From Turbatrix aceti (Eukaryota; Nematoda; Chromadorea; Rhabditida; Panagrolaimidae): a DNA stretch of 64,000 nt. Of this stretch, positions 21,515-33,940 are shown in pieces. The position numbers were made by a program, and so were the translations under genes. The notes below the pieces were generated by a model. It saw nothing but the letters and a program-made list of their open reading frames with translations, was not told where the DNA came from and made no database searches. Location of the stretch: contig OZ017769.1 of NCBI GenBank assembly GCA_963969345.1, positions 124,001 through 188,000 of the forward strand, in the 5' to 3' direction. How positions within the stretch are numbered: position 1 is the first letter of the stretch; each line of letters starts with the position of its first letter.

Positions 21515-22978
21515 TTACATGAGTTTTCGGGCCTTATCAACAACGGGAGGATATAACAATTCATGAGTAGAGACACTTCTCCTACGTGCTTCGCGTCGCC
21601 GTCTGAACCATGAAATAAAGGCCCTACCACCGTAGGAAAGATAGAAGACTGTAACCACTCCGTAGATGCCGAGAACAGTATACTCACTTGGCACGAAGCA
21701 CTTGTTGACGACAAATTCACCGGGTGCAATCAAGGCTAGCAGGTAGGATGGCCGAGGGTTGTTACGCCAGGAGAAAGACGCGAGGGTGTGCTCGTGGGCG
21801 TTGTAGGGGGTTTCCCAGGAGCGGGAGCAGGAGTAGTGTGAATGTCCACCGAAAACAACCCGGGGCCGAAGTGCAGAGAGCAGCCGATGCGTGGATTCCT
21901 GAGAAAGCACATCCCACCGCTCGCGATTGGCTTTTTCCCGGTACGGCGAAGGCATGCCGTCTTCGATTGGAGAGCAGACCTCGTCAGATTCTCTAAAAAT
22001 GGATAAAATTATATTTTCAGAAAATCAATAATGATATGTTTGATATTGATCGCCTGATATTCTCAAAAAAACGCATGATATTACGATATCAGACGTTATG
22101 TTTATTCAACATGATATAAAATAAACACTAATTGCGAGGTGTTGCTTTAACGAAGCAGCATTAAAAAAAAATAAAACTTTCCTGTACAACGGAAAGTGCT
22201 GCAAAATAATAGGTCTAGAATATTCCGGCGCATCATCGCCAAGAACTTGAAAACGGCAGCCTTTCTTTTTCTTCCCTCGCTTCATGAGGCAGTCAAAATC
22301 AGCCTTGAGCTTGTCGATCTCCTTTTCTGCTTCATGACATAACCTACAGTAATCTCCTTCAAGAGCCATAGAATTGATAATGACAAAGTGATTTCCGCCA
22401 AAGTGAAAATACGATACAGCAGATGAGGAATTGAAGGCATCGTGAAACCAGTCAATGCGAAGTGGATGAATTGCGTAGTGAAAGCCAACGTCGTGGTTGC
22501 CGATGACCACGATGCGACGAATGTCATTGTACGGTAGAGAAAACATGTCATCGAAAGTCGCGACATACCGCTTGAAGATATCTTCGCCTGCCCAGTGACC
22601 TTCGTCGAAATTGTCGCCCAGGAAAACGACGAGGTCGGGATGGTTGCGGCGGACAGCGGCTTGGAAGGATCTACGCATTTGCCATTCTCTGAAAAGATAA
22701 ACATTTATAAAAACAAGTTTTATCAAAAGTTAGCGCATTTTTTTTATTTCCTGTTCAAAACCCAAAATTTCAACCCACCTTCTCAGCTTATCAAACCAGT
22801 GACCTCGATTGACGCCCAACAGGTGTGTGTCCGACAGCAGCATAACCTTTGTCGGATTTGGCGTTTTCGCAACCGGCCACGTGCATTTTGTAGCAACCCA
22901 TTCGTGTATGATCCATTCATTGAAAACAAAAACAACAACTCCCAGACCAATGAAGAGAAGTAATCGACGCGACAACAT
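21515..22978 (-). CDS. MPPE1: MPPE1/PGAP5-like metallophosphoesterase
   Basis: Exons 22779-22978, about 22182-22688 and 21515-21992, giving 394 aa, the usual length. An N-terminal membrane segment (LLLFIGLGVVVFVF) is followed by the calcineurin-like metal-binding motifs: DTHLLG, GDNFDEG, GNHDVGFH, then HFPLYR and GGHSHYSC, and the family-specific FSWRNNPRPSY; a second membrane segment (VLGIYGVVTVFYL) lies near the C-terminus. In the family this ER-exit-site enzyme removes a side-chain ethanolamine-phosphate from GPI anchors so that GPI proteins leave the ER. The C-terminal basic tail (FRRRREARRR) has no clear KKXX. Joining exons 2 and 3 in frame needs the unusual border AG|GAAAGT; see findings. 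It lies 247 bp from smg-8 and is divergent from it. Confidence 0.9.
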
Positions 22979-23225
22979 TTGTGCCCGTTACCTGCTCCCC
23001 CGATAAAGCTCACAATTAAAGGTGATGCGAATGACGATGCTATATCGTCATCATCGGCCCAAAATAAAACGGAATTTAGAATATGGAAAATAAATCCACA
23101 AAAGTGAGTGTCAATGAGAAAGGCTTGGCGTTGCGTGTCAAAGCATTGATCATATAAAAATTTTTAAGAACATTATTTTGTGTCGGTGCCAGCTTACGAT
23201 TACCTATATCGTCATTGTTTATTCC
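22979..23225. promoter_or_regulatory. Divergent promoter region, MPPE1 / smg-8
   Basis: Only 247 bp separate the two start codons, which point away from each other, so both promoters must be here or overlap transcribed leaders. The sequence ATCGTCATC occurs several times. No defined motif. Confidence 0.45.
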
Positions 23226-26200
23226 ATGGCATCGTTGCTAGATGACTTTCTTGAAAGCGCAGGATTCTGGTGGCCCTCGTACGACAACACAGAGGTGACA
23301 ATTGTCGGTGTCGTTGGTAAGGATTCACGCGATTTTCGAAAATCTGATATTGTCAACGAGTTCTGCTTCAACTTGGCGTTCTCTGAAAAGCGTGTTGCCA
23401 AGGCTGGGAATTTCTATGTAAGTTTTAAACGCAAAGATCTAGCTTTACGGTGTTACCAAAAAATATCGTATTTTTTACATTTTACTGTTGCAACAGTGTT
23501 TCAGCTTTGTTGGTTTTCGTTTCTTTTCTAAACTTCTTTGTTCTTCAGATCGAAGCATTCTATCACACGAAGGAGAGCATTGTCTTTCTTGTCTTGTATG
23601 GCGAAAGTGATTTCAGCAATCTCTACAACCTATTTATGCACAACGATGCTTCGAAAAGCAATGTATTTTTATTTTAGGACTTTTTATCATTTTATTTTGA
23701 CTTTTTAGTCGTTGCTCAAAAACTCCGAGGAACGAGAAGTTGACGAGGCTTCTCTGCTACACATTATCTTCATCCTTTCCCACGTTGTGCTGGTTGTCGA
23801 GCAGGGCCGCTGCATTGATGCCACGCTGTTAAGAACATTCGAACGGGTCAACCGATTGCGGTTCGTTTTTGGAAACAATCTGAAAGGGGGTTTTAAACAA
23901 TCAGAAAAAAGATTTCAGTAATGTAATTTTTCTAAACACCGCATTTCGTTTTTTTGTCAATTTTGATTTAAACTTATGTTAGCCAAATTTTAAGTTACAG
24001 CCAGTGCTGTAAGTTACGGCCAGGGTTGAAAACCCGAACTTTCGGGTACCCGCTCAAAATCCGACCTGAACGGGTACCCGACCCGACTCGACCCGATTTT
24101 TGGGCGGGCACCTGAAATAAATATGTGTTTTTCTCCAAAATACGTATTTTTTCAAAAAAGTCACGATAAAAGTACTTACTTTACTTTACTTTACTTTATT
24201 ACTCTTACTCGTGCATAATTGCTTATTACAAAATTAGAGAGACAGTGATGAGTATCGAGATTGCACGAAGAGGGCGCCGTCGGGTTTTTTTTGTAGCACT
24301 GGTTACAGCGTATTTTACGAACGAATTGCAATTTTAGCATGGAGCACAGGTCAAACATTTCCAACGCTCTGAACCAAAGCGAAGACCTTCCAGAACTGTG
24401 GCCATCCTTCGGACGAATTTCTATCCCGGTGCTCTGCTTCATGCTTCCTGAACTCTGTCTTCGTTCCGAGATGTCGTACAATCGACGAGTTGAAGCGAGT
24501 GAAAAGATGGCTGCTTCATGGGAAAGTCAGATCAAGACCTGCCTTAGGCATTCTAAAGTCGTCGATGCTGGATCGTAATTATTTTTGGACCGACGATTTT
24601 TTTAAAAAATGTTTGGTTTACAGGAGTTTATCGCTGGCAACATTTGGGGGAGGCAATCCACACGTTTTCGTTAGAGTCAAAGCCAAGGAGGAGCGCGATG
24701 AGGTTGTCGGCGATCTCGTGGCTCATTTTATTAGGGGCGAGGGTCCGCTGGTGGCCGATGAGGTCGATCATGGTGAGTTGTTGTTTTTTGGATACTGAAC
24801 GTTGATCGGTTTTTTAGACTTCATCGCTTTTTTGAAATGTCACATCAAGGACTCGGGATTTGTTCGAGGCAAGCAAAGCAAAGATCAGTTGCCAACTCTC
24901 CGCCAGTTTGTCACTGGAACGAGAATTGTTATGTCCCGGGTCTATGGCGCTCTCTCGACCGATACAAGCAAGGCTTTCCTTTCTGCCTTTGCTGATCGTT
25001 ATTCGTAAGTCATGGATTTAATGTCCAGGAATACATTTTTCATTTCAGTATTGATTTGACAAAATACGCCCAGGCAGTCGAGCTCTACTCTCGAGCCTGC
25101 AAGGTGCGTGGCTGGATGGCTGAAGATGAACACGAATTTGAGCTCGAAAAATGCTTAAGACAAGGCGGGATCGACGATGAGAAATCCGAAATTCTCAACG
25201 ATGTAAAGGCGTACTGTGAAGAGCTCTGGCAGAGAGAGCACTGCCGATGTGGGGCAATCAGCGTTACGGGGAGGCTCTGCAAACGGGCAGCAAGCCATGA
25301 CACCCATGATTTGCCTCATACGACTGGGCATCGGGTTGTATCGAAGTGCAACTGTGGACAGAGTCATGCTTGGAGAAGTGATCCATTTTCCCTCAGGGTA
25401 GATTTTTCAGTTTTTTTAATTGAAAAAAAAATATTTTCTAGGAAGCCAACTACGAATTTTACAGTTCATTTTCGTGCTGCTCAAAACTTGATCGATTCGA
25501 CTTCAAAGTCTTCTGTCCTGTCGATGGGTTTCTTTCCCGTGAAGCGCTTGTGCTCTACGAAAGTTCATCGGCAACGACCACCGCATCTTCATCGTTCCCA
25601 ACGCTCGCTAGAAAGTCGTCCACTACTTCGACCAAAGGAGGCGACATTACTCTTTCCGAAAACATGCTTGGCGACCAGGACGTCGAAGAAGACGATGAAG
25701 ACGCTGAAGATGATGACGACGATGAAGAAGCACTCGACGTTTGCTTCAATCGATTTTTGGATGACCGGCAGCTGAAGGAAATCATCGAGAACGCTGTTGG
25801 TGACGAAACTGCGGCCACCCAGAGTGACGTCGGCGACGAGGAATCAATAACCGTCGATAAAGGCGGATACATGGAGGCCGACACGTGTGACGTAAAGCCG
25901 GCGTCAATTGTGGTTTCGACGCTGCCATATGAAACTCTGCTTCAGCGATATAAGGGTAAGTTGAGCGAAAAATATATCAAGCTAATCAGAATTCATAGGT
26001 CTCTTCATCGAACACGTCCCCCACTCAAACGATCCCCCCGACCTCCTTCCAGCCTTTCCGTCTTGGGCGCTTCTCGTCATCGGCAAAAGCAATCGTTACT
26101 CTCACCACAACGGCATCAAACTGTCAAATTCACGGAACAGGCGCGATTTTCTCCTAGCTTGTCATTTCTACATCGATGTCGACACCCAGGAGTGGGAAGA

Positions 26201-26832
26201 AGACATGAAAGTGCTTCAAAGCTTGACGCCGAGGATTCAGAAACTGGCGTTGTCCAAAAAGCCTCCACTTGCGGCCTCGCGCGATGTCATGAGTCACGAA
26301 AAGCTGAAGGTTTGTTAAAAAAAATTAAAAGTCGATTTCGAACAACAAAAACGTACATTTTTAGTTTTTCTTTGGCTTCGAATACGAATGTCCCTACGAT
26401 CACCGCTTTTTCACCCTTGCCCCAGGCCGAGCCAACGTTCACCACCGACACGCAGAGACACCCGATGAAACGGTATCGAACATGCTAATGGTGGATCAAC
26501 CGGTTTGGATCCCCTGCACGTGTCGTAAGGCGCCCCGTGTCGCGGCCCAACTCATGCGTATACATATCGTCACCCCCAAGGCTCCGATATCGACTGTTAT
26601 CTCGCCCCGCATAGCCTTCGACGAGTGCGCCGGCGTGTTTCGGCCACAGTTTGAGCCTCTGCATCTCTCCGCGAATGCCTACTACATCCTCCGTCTGCCC
26701 TATGCGTACGTGACGTCGTCTGGCACCCCCATTGCCCATCCGACGACGAACACGACCAAGGGACGGCTTGTCGGCGACTGGGTTTCGGTTGTTCATACGC
26801 GATCACAAGGGTTGTCTTCATTGAGTAAGTGA
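23226..26832 (+). CDS. smg-8: SMG8, nonsense-mediated mRNA decay factor
   Basis: Ten exons, phases all agreeing: 23226-23417, 23549-23662, 23709-23860, 24338-24574, 24624-24772, 24818-25004, 25049-25397, 25442-25955, 25999-26309, 26365-26832; 890 aa. Family landmarks in order: an N-terminal G-domain-like strand (VTIVGVVGKDSRD), the middle segment [25 protein letters not shown] with zinc-ligand-like Cys residues, an acidic Asp/Glu linker encoded near 25680-25740, LLPAFPSWALLVIGKSNRYSHHNG, and the C-terminal AQLMRIHIVTPKAPIS and ILRLPYAYVTSSG. SMG8 with SMG9 binds the SMG1 kinase and restrains UPF1 phosphorylation. Intron 3 (477 bp) carries a CGGGT-type repeat fragment and a LINE 3' tail, both harmless by position. 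The final exon could extend by splicing at a GTAAGTG just past 26824. Confidence 0.92.
24022..24240. repeat. CGGGT repeat fragment plus LINE 3' end with (TTTAC)n tail, in smg-8 intron 3
   Basis: 24022-24115 begins CAGGGTTGAAAACCCG and carries CGGGTACCCG palindromes, like family H. 24172-24240 is a minus-strand LINE-type 3' end: CACGAGTAAGAGT followed by five or so TAAAG units (plus-strand TTTAC). Confidence 0.7.
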
Positions 26833-27000
26833 TACAAAGGTAAAAAAAGTAGATCAATACAAGTAGTGATTACACAACGGTGATTACGGTTGAATGCATA
26901 GCGTTCAGCTTTACAAAGAAAAGCAGTTTCAAGAATAAACTTTCTCGTTGTTTAGGAATTTTAAAGCGTTTATGTATAAAAATAGGATACTGTTTTTTAC

Positions 27001-27200
27001 AGTTGGATAAAAAATCGGTTTTACATTACTTTTTGACGAGATGTGCCACGTACCCTTCGAAGCTGGAGACGCTGTGCGACCTCAAGGAAGTTTTCCGCAA
27101 TGTTCAACTGATGGATGACGTCGTCAGACGGGGGCTGGAAACTCGGAGGTTGAGGTTCGATTCGGCGTACGGGATTGGGGATGTCTGGAAAACTTTTTGA
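27001..27200 (+). CDS. Possible terminal exon, unassigned
   Basis: A splice acceptor (TTTTTTACAG) at 26991-27000 opens a frame of 66 codons (CATYPSKLETLCDLKEVF ... FDSAYGIGDVWKTF) ending at 27200. The composition looks coding. It follows smg-8 on the same strand but does not join the smg-8 frame through the strong donor there, so it may be an alternative 3' end, part of another gene, or chance. Confidence 0.3.
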
Positions 27201-27502
27201 TAAAACAAAAAACCCCCGATACAGTTAATGGCGCTCCCTTGCCTTGGAAAAAAACCATTGTCAATTACGAAAAGCTATGTGATTGCAAAACTCAAGGACC
27301 CCACCAAGATCCCCCCCCCCGAATCCGGTTACAAAGGTCAGAAAGTGTCAATTGAAACGGGTTTCTTTTGACAATAATTGCGTTAACAAAAAGTGAAAGA
27401 AGAACCCCAGCATGGCGCATCTGGTTCTTCTCCCCCCCGGCACCTCTGTTGAAAAAGATAACTGTTCCTCAATGGGTCGAAAAATTATTCAAAGTATTTT
27501 CT

Positions 27503-29503
27503 CTAAAATAATAACAAACCTATTCGGTTGTCTACAAAATTCGGCCTTGGAGGCCCGACCGGTGCTGCTAAGGTTACGGCCTCATCAGTTCCGAAGGTCG
27601 AGGCTACGGTAGTTCGCACCTGTTGTGGCGCAGGAATGGTAGGCATTGGCCGGGGTAGGGGCGTTGTGAGAGATGACATTCTCGGGGGAGGCGTTGGAAC
27701 TTCTGGGGGAGCAGTTCGTAGACTTGGCACCGGAACTGGTTCCGATCCCATTCTCACGAACGCGAATGGCGGGGTCCGGGGCGGGAAGGGCGTTGTCGCG
27801 GCGAAAGCTTGTTGCATCGCAAAAGGGGCTTTGGTTACGGGAAGGGGCTGAATGAAGGCTGTTCTGGTGACCTGTCGGGCTTGAGGGATAATGTGTTGTA
27901 TCGGGATCAGGCCCGCTGAGGGGGCAACTGTAGTCTCTGGGGTCGGGATAGGTGTCGTACTTGGACGAGGTGGGAGTGAGGGTGCCGTGGGCGGTGCTGT
28001 AGACGGCGGCCGAGTCTCCTGAGGTCTAGTAACAGCAATTCTTGGTCGCATGATTGGTATCCTAGGCAGCGGTGCCTGAGTGTTTCTCAGTACCTGAGGT
28101 TGAATGAGATCCCGGCCAACTGGATTTGTGGACAGTCTGGGACGTTGCAGGATTCTCCTACTCATCCCGGCTCCAAGCAAGGCAGGGGAGTTTGGAATAG
28201 CCGGTGAAGGTTGTTGTTGGGGTAACCTGGCAACAAAGATGCTTTGGTTGGGCGGTGGTCGAACCAATCTTCTGCCAACAGCCTGGGGTGGTGGACGGAC
28301 GGTCGTTGGAGTTGGCACAACTGTCGTCGACGTTATCGGCGTGTTGAGGCGCCGCATGATTCGCTCATTGCTAAATAAATTTGGGTTTGGTATGCTTTCA
28401 AAAAGCAAACAAACTTTAGGTTAGCATTTTGTGGATCAATCACTCGGCGTTGAGGTGATGCTTGATTTCGGACGGGCCCTCGCTGAGGTGGTGTTGGTGG
28501 TGTTTGTTGTCGATTAACGGTCGAACGACTGATTCCGAAGCCCCGGCGTCCGCCACTAGGGGAGTTAACAGGCCTGGGTGGGAGGCTTGGGGGTGCTCTG
28601 TAATAAACTACTGTAAGATACTCTAGGGGCCGATATTTAAAATGTCTGCGGTGAAATCAGTCGTGTTTTTTCGGGCTTTTTCGTACTAATTTTTTTTTTA
28701 AATACTAACAAAAATTTTTACATTTTTGTTCTTTTATTCAGCATCATAAAACAATATTTGTACAAAAAACACGCGTGTTGCCTCCAAGATTAATCTCATA
28801 ACCGGTATATGATCATCATCGCAATAGAGAGCAACAATTTTCATCACCCCGTGCTAAAAAAAAATAACTTGAAAAATAAACGTGCATGTCTACACTTCAT
28901 TAATCATAAAAAAAAGGCAACAAAACAAATAATAAAACACAAAAAAAATCATAAAAAGTGATTTTCTTCTTTTGCTGCTTTTTTATGGATGAGGTGAGTC
29001 TCGTACGTGTTTTTTTGCGTAGCATTTTTCATCTTCCCATGGCAAAAAATAACAAATATTGCATTGTATTTTGTGCTAGACAAATGATTTTTTTAATTGG
29101 GAGAAAAAAAACTGACCTTCCCTGGTTGGGCTGTGATTGCGGAAACGCATTGCGACTGAACGATGGTGGCGTCTGAAGACGGGTACGAGGGTCTAATATC
29201 AGTAAGTTGTGATATACTTTTACTGCAATTATACTAGCGAAAAACAAGTTGTATATGTCGTATACTGACTGTTACGCAACTATTGCGGGTAGAAAAACAA
29301 GTTTAATTAAAAAATTGAAAGCAACTTGGTTTACGGATTTTAGCATGATATCCGGATTTCTTAGGCCAGTTAGAAAAATGTGTTGTGATTTTTTGCTTAT
29401 GGCTGAAAGCACATACCTGTGGATTTTGGTTTCGATTTTGATTTTGGGGGATAACGAGGGGGATGAGGGATAGTACGATGAGAAATATACGTGAATTTCG
29501 CAT
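27503..29503 (-). CDS. Secreted proline/threonine-rich protein
   Basis: Four exons with matching phases: 29417-29503 (ATG at 29503), 29117-29172, 28415-28597 and 27503-28370; 397 aa. Exon 1 is a signal peptide (MRNSRIFLIVLSLIPLVIP) and then a Gln/Asn-rich junction. The mature chain is dominated by Pro, Thr, Arg and Gln with runs such as TPPTPPQRGP and TTVVPTPTTVRPPP, no Cys and no domain I recognise. Such low-complexity secreted proteins occur in cuticle and extracellular matrix, but no function can be claimed. Intron 3 is only 44 bp. The opposing plus-strand frames (27528-27855) are mirror artefacts of the repeats. The last exon could splice further at ATAG|GTTTGT. Confidence 0.7.
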
Positions 29504-31532
29504 TCTTGCGCCAATTATTAGGTGTTCAAACGATGAACAACGATGCACGATGATTGATTTATTAAAAATTTTAATTATACAGATGACATCTGAAAAATAG
29601 TAGTTGTAATACATATTCTAAAAAAATGCGTCGGAATTTATTTTCTACCACATTGATAAAAACATTTATAATGAAATTTAGCAAAAATGTATTCCTGTTG
29701 CAGATAAAAATGTTTATATAAATTTCTTTATCGTAAGTGTGGTAACATATATTTATATTTCCACCTAAAAAAACTTGACAGTGTAGCAAGATTTATTTTT
29801 CATTTTTTAAAATGGTGTAATTGCGAAACAAATTGTAGTAAGGGGTGTGCTATTGTTTAAAAAATGTATGTTCAAAAATAGTTACTAAAATATCATAATT
29901 TTTGTATTCGATTTTATTACGCAAAATTTATTAATTACAGTTTTTTGCTAAATATTGGCAAACACGCTTGACATTAAAAACTTCAACATCAAAAAATTGA
30001 TTTCAATAGCGCTTAGCAGCATTGGAGGTCTTTTTTGGTACCAATCGACAAACCAACGGTTTGGTTTAAATTGAAAAGCACTTGACGAAACACACGTCTG
30101 ATGTGAATGGTAGGAATGGCAGAAAGAAAAGGGACAACATACAACAGCAAATTTCTGCAAATCATATTTCCTTCGAAAGAGGCACTCCGTTTTCTGACAT
30201 AAGTGTAAAGATTAAACTGATGTACATGGATACAATGGTATAGCACATAATATAACTAGCCGGTGCACATAATAATTTAGACTGTTTGACAAAACCGGAT
30301 ATCACGTCACGTGTACATACAGGTGAAAGGAAAAGACATCGAGGAATGAAAAAAGTGCCATGTGTAACCTAGCATCTTAGAGGTCTCTGAGAAGTGTTCT
30401 GACATCACAAGTGGTAGACACTTGAAAGCCCTCGGGGACGAACAACACGCGATACGACACTACCTACTTTTCAATTGATAGATAGGGGTCACGTCATGAA
30501 AGCACACAATGTGGTCCAATAGAAGGCTGGAAGATAGAGAGGGAGTGATCGTTTGCACGCAGACTGCCTCCCACTGAGCGGTATACTATTTACTTCCCCG
30601 CAGGCTATGTCACGGTAAGCAAAGGGATGAAAGATAGAAAAGGGAAAAACGTCGACCTTGTCCTGACACTTTTTCCTTTCACCAATGACAGAATAAAAAT
30701 CGACCGAAAAGTGATGCGCAATGGATCAGTTTATCAACTCAGTTTATCAAGTCAGCTGAACCAGGTGTGCAACAACCACGAACTGCTGATAAAAGTTGTG
30801 TTTTATACTTTTTGTTGTGGCTAAGAGGCGAACGTGCAACATGAAATGCAACACAGGTTATGTTGAACCTTTTTGTTAACTGCGAGGCAGGATGAGGTTC
30901 TGCTTACCGCAGTAATAGGCATATAAACCCATTCTATGACGTGTAATACTCATGCAAACGTGCTTGTAATACTCATACAATCAGGCTGACATCGGAGGCG
31001 CCAGACGACAGAATGCATCATTGCAAGATAGGTGCGGTAGAAATCTTCAACCAACTCGGTTAGTGACATGGTTTCTAACCTGGTTGAACGAAGATGCATG
31101 TGCATATGCATAACTATTTATGTAAAGCACGAACACATTGAGTAAGTAAAACTTATTGAAGCACTTTGGTACGGATTAGTTTTTTATATTCAAAATATTT
31201 AGAATTTATCAATAGTATTGAAAATTTTTGTGATCAACCAGAATTTTTTTCCGGCGGTAATTCATTTCATTTCATTTCATTTCATTTCATTTATTCTCTA
31301 ACTCGTACGCACCAAATCATACATACAACACTACAATGAACAGTCAGAAGGTGATGAAGATGATGATGGCGACTCGTAGAGGCCCATAATTGTGGGTAAT
31401 TGTGGGCCGTTAATGTCGTTTTCAAGCACACTTTATCATCCAATTTTTATTCAACATTAAGTAATCAGAAACGTTTTTATACAAGTTCATTTGTAGCAAA
31501 GAAAATTTTCGAATACACAAACAACTTTAAAA
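29504..31532. other. Intergenic, no gene; LINE-type 3' end with (TGAAA)n near 31259-31345
   Basis: AT-rich spacer between the secreted protein gene and che-13. Short frames at 29571-30246 are not convincing. 31261-31292 is (TTTCA)n which on the minus strand is the tail of a GTACGAGTTAGAGAAT motif, one of the LINE-related 3' ends described in the findings. Confidence 0.5.
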
Positions 31533-32904
31533 TCAGTCATAAGTCGTGATTGAATGGTTGATGTAAGCAATAGTTCGAATGCGTCTGAGGAAAAGCGACT
31601 GTTCAATGACCCCGATCTGGACATCCATAGTAACGACCTGGGAACGCAGTTTTGTAATGGCCTGTTTGATGCGAATAAGAGGTGCGGCATCGTTGTTTCG
31701 ATCTGCTTGTTCCTCTATCTGTTGTTTGAGTTGGTCGACTTCTTCGCCAAGCATACGTAGTTGCTCGGTGCGTTTGTTGATGCCCCCAGAAGCTTCTCGG
31801 TATTCTTCATTTTTTAGAGCGATTTTATCCTTGATTTTACGATATTCTGTCAGCAGAGTGTTAAGCTGCTGATTGACGTGTTTTTCCCGTACTTCGATTC
31901 GTTGATGAGATGCTTCGATTTCCCTCTGGCTTTCGAGAAGAAATGGTTTTACCTGCTCTATATGATTGTGGATTACTTCAATCTGCTTATTGAGTTGTTC
32001 GACGTGGGCTCGCCAGTCTCTTGCATCTGCACGAATAGTGATTTTCAGCTGCGGTATGGCGCGTTCGACTTCGGCGCGAAACGCAGCAGTTTGGGTATCA
32101 CTGGCAATGATGTACTCGAGAGGTCCAGTTTTGCCAGCATCGGCTGTGTCGCCGGCCAGCAAGAGTGATTCCTGATCGAGGATGCTGTCAAACTGGTTGG
32201 CTTCGTTGACGTCTTCATCGTTTACCGTGGAGTCGGAATCATCACCGTCAAACTAAAAGCCAAGGAGTTTTCAGATATTTAGCTTGGAAAACGTACGTTT
32301 TCAGCCGTGACCTCAGCGTTATAGCCACTCTCTTCGTCCGCATCATCTTCGTCACCGGTGCCTTCGACGACAAATTCTCCACCAAACTTCTCGAAATCAC
32401 AGATTTCTTGTCGCTTGAAAGCTAGTGTAGAAAGCTCTCCCAGCACAAACAAGCAGGCTGGACCTGAGCCCTTCTTGACAGATGAGATGGAGTAGTCGAC
32501 AGAAATATCATTGGTTTTTAAGACGGCAATAATGGTTGATATTGTTGAGTTTGGATCATCAAACTGAAATATAAAATAAAAATTGGTACCAAATGCACAA
32601 AAAATATTCAACCTCCTGGGGATACTCAATACTCTCAATTCCAAGCTTTTTCATCAACCAAACAGCCAAGCTTGTAAAAAGAAAAAATTGCTCTCCTATG
32701 TTGTGCGACTTCACAAAATAATGCCTAAAAGAGAGATGCTTACAGTTAAGATACACATGAGGTAACAAACCGTGGAATTGTCCGGAAGCTTGGAGATAAC
32801 TTGACAAATTCTGATTCATAATTCAGTTGCTCTAGGCGGTCGAGTATGGCTTCATTAAGAGTATAGCTGTCAAATTCACGAGCTGGTGATTCGGATAGTT
32901 CCAT
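31533..32904 (-). CDS. che-13: Intraflagellar transport protein IFT57 (HIPPI)
   Basis: Four exons in phase: 32771-32904, 32613-32724, 32297-32563 and 31533-32252; 410 aa, normal length. The N-terminal half is the calponin-homology-like fold: RLEQLNYESEFVK, then RHYFVKSHNIGEQFFLFTSL AVWLMKKLG, DDPNSTISTIIAVL and CLFVLGELSTLAFK. An acidic linker (DEDDADEES) follows, then a long coiled coil with the family signature VERAIPQLKITIR-D-RDW and C-terminal APLIRIKQAITKLR and MDVQIGVIEQSL. IFT57 is a subunit of IFT-B that helps kinesin carry cargo into cilia; in nematodes only sensory neurons are ciliated. ATG at 32904 is preceded by a possible leader with acceptor (TTTTTTTAG). No sign of damage. Confidence 0.95.
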
Positions 32905-33196
32905 CTTTTTACCAAAAGCTAAAAAAATAGGATTGAAGTATGCTCGGAAGAAGAGTGGAGAGTGCGCACGTTACCCGGGGCAACGCAGCTTGAAAAGCCT
33001 TGGCCAAGGCCTTGGTAGTTGCTATGCGAACAAACAAGGTCAGTTCTTTTGATACCACTTTGCAGTTTTTTTGAAGGTTTAAATACAAATTTTGAAAAAA
33101 ATTATATTCTGTTAATTTTGTCATGTTAGCAAAAATGATCAGTTCAGCAAATCAGGTCAAGTCCGCACAACCTGGTTGAATTTTATGATTATAAAT

Positions 33197-33482
33197 CAAG
33201 GGTGTCAATCAAGCCGGTCCGAGCCGGGTGGCGAGTCGGCCGGGTTTTTTCAAAAAAAATAAAATTTTAGAACAAAATTGATTCAAAACTGTCAAAAATT
33301 AACCAAAAACTCGCTCATATTGAGAAATCTCCCCCTTATTATGAATACCAAAGTGTATTTTTAGCTTTTTAATTTATATTTTTCAACAAATCGGAAAAAT
33401 TTTAGTAAATTTTGCTTCAATTTTACCCTTTGGAAAAAACTCGGGTCTGGCCGACAAAATTTCGGCCCGTTGACACACTAGA
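33197..33482. mobile_element. hAT-like MITE, family B, GGCC-rich ends
   Basis: A 286-bp element, left end CAAGGGTGTCAA then a GC-rich block, AT-rich core, right end inverse (CGGCCCGTTGACACACTAG). Flanks TTATAAAT and TTATATAT match at 7 of 8, a probable target duplication. The right half matches the nested fragment at 8964-9096. Confidence 0.75.
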
Positions 33483-33940
33483 TTATATATTACAAAATGC
33501 CAAAAATGTTCACTAACTACAACCGATGTCGATTACTTATACTTTCACTGAGGTATACCAATTATTTTTGCAACATGCATCTTTGATATTTTCGACTAGG
33601 CAATTTTGTACAAATGTCTTTTCTTCATCGCGCCTGCAAAATTCACACTCGGAAAGTCACGAATCAGCAATGACCACTGATCAAAACAGTATTTTTAACA
33701 ACAATAATAACGTAAACTGATGTGGTAAAGGGCGTATCGCCTTCACTGATGTCAAATGCGTTCACTAAATTTCCCAATATCGCTCATTTGGGGTCATAAA
33801 ACTTTTTATTATTAATTTTCACCAAAGTGCCAAATTGATGTTTGTTGTTTTTTTTAATTCTTGTGAATCAACACTGATTTTTTTTCATTTAACAGCTGGT
33901 AAACAAATTCAGTGTATCCGTAAGATTTGGGAATATTTTC

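Noticed and set aside
27528..27855. Plus-strand Gly/Val-rich frames
   Set aside because: Mirror of the Pro/Thr-rich coding exon on the minus strand, which has signal peptide and splice support.
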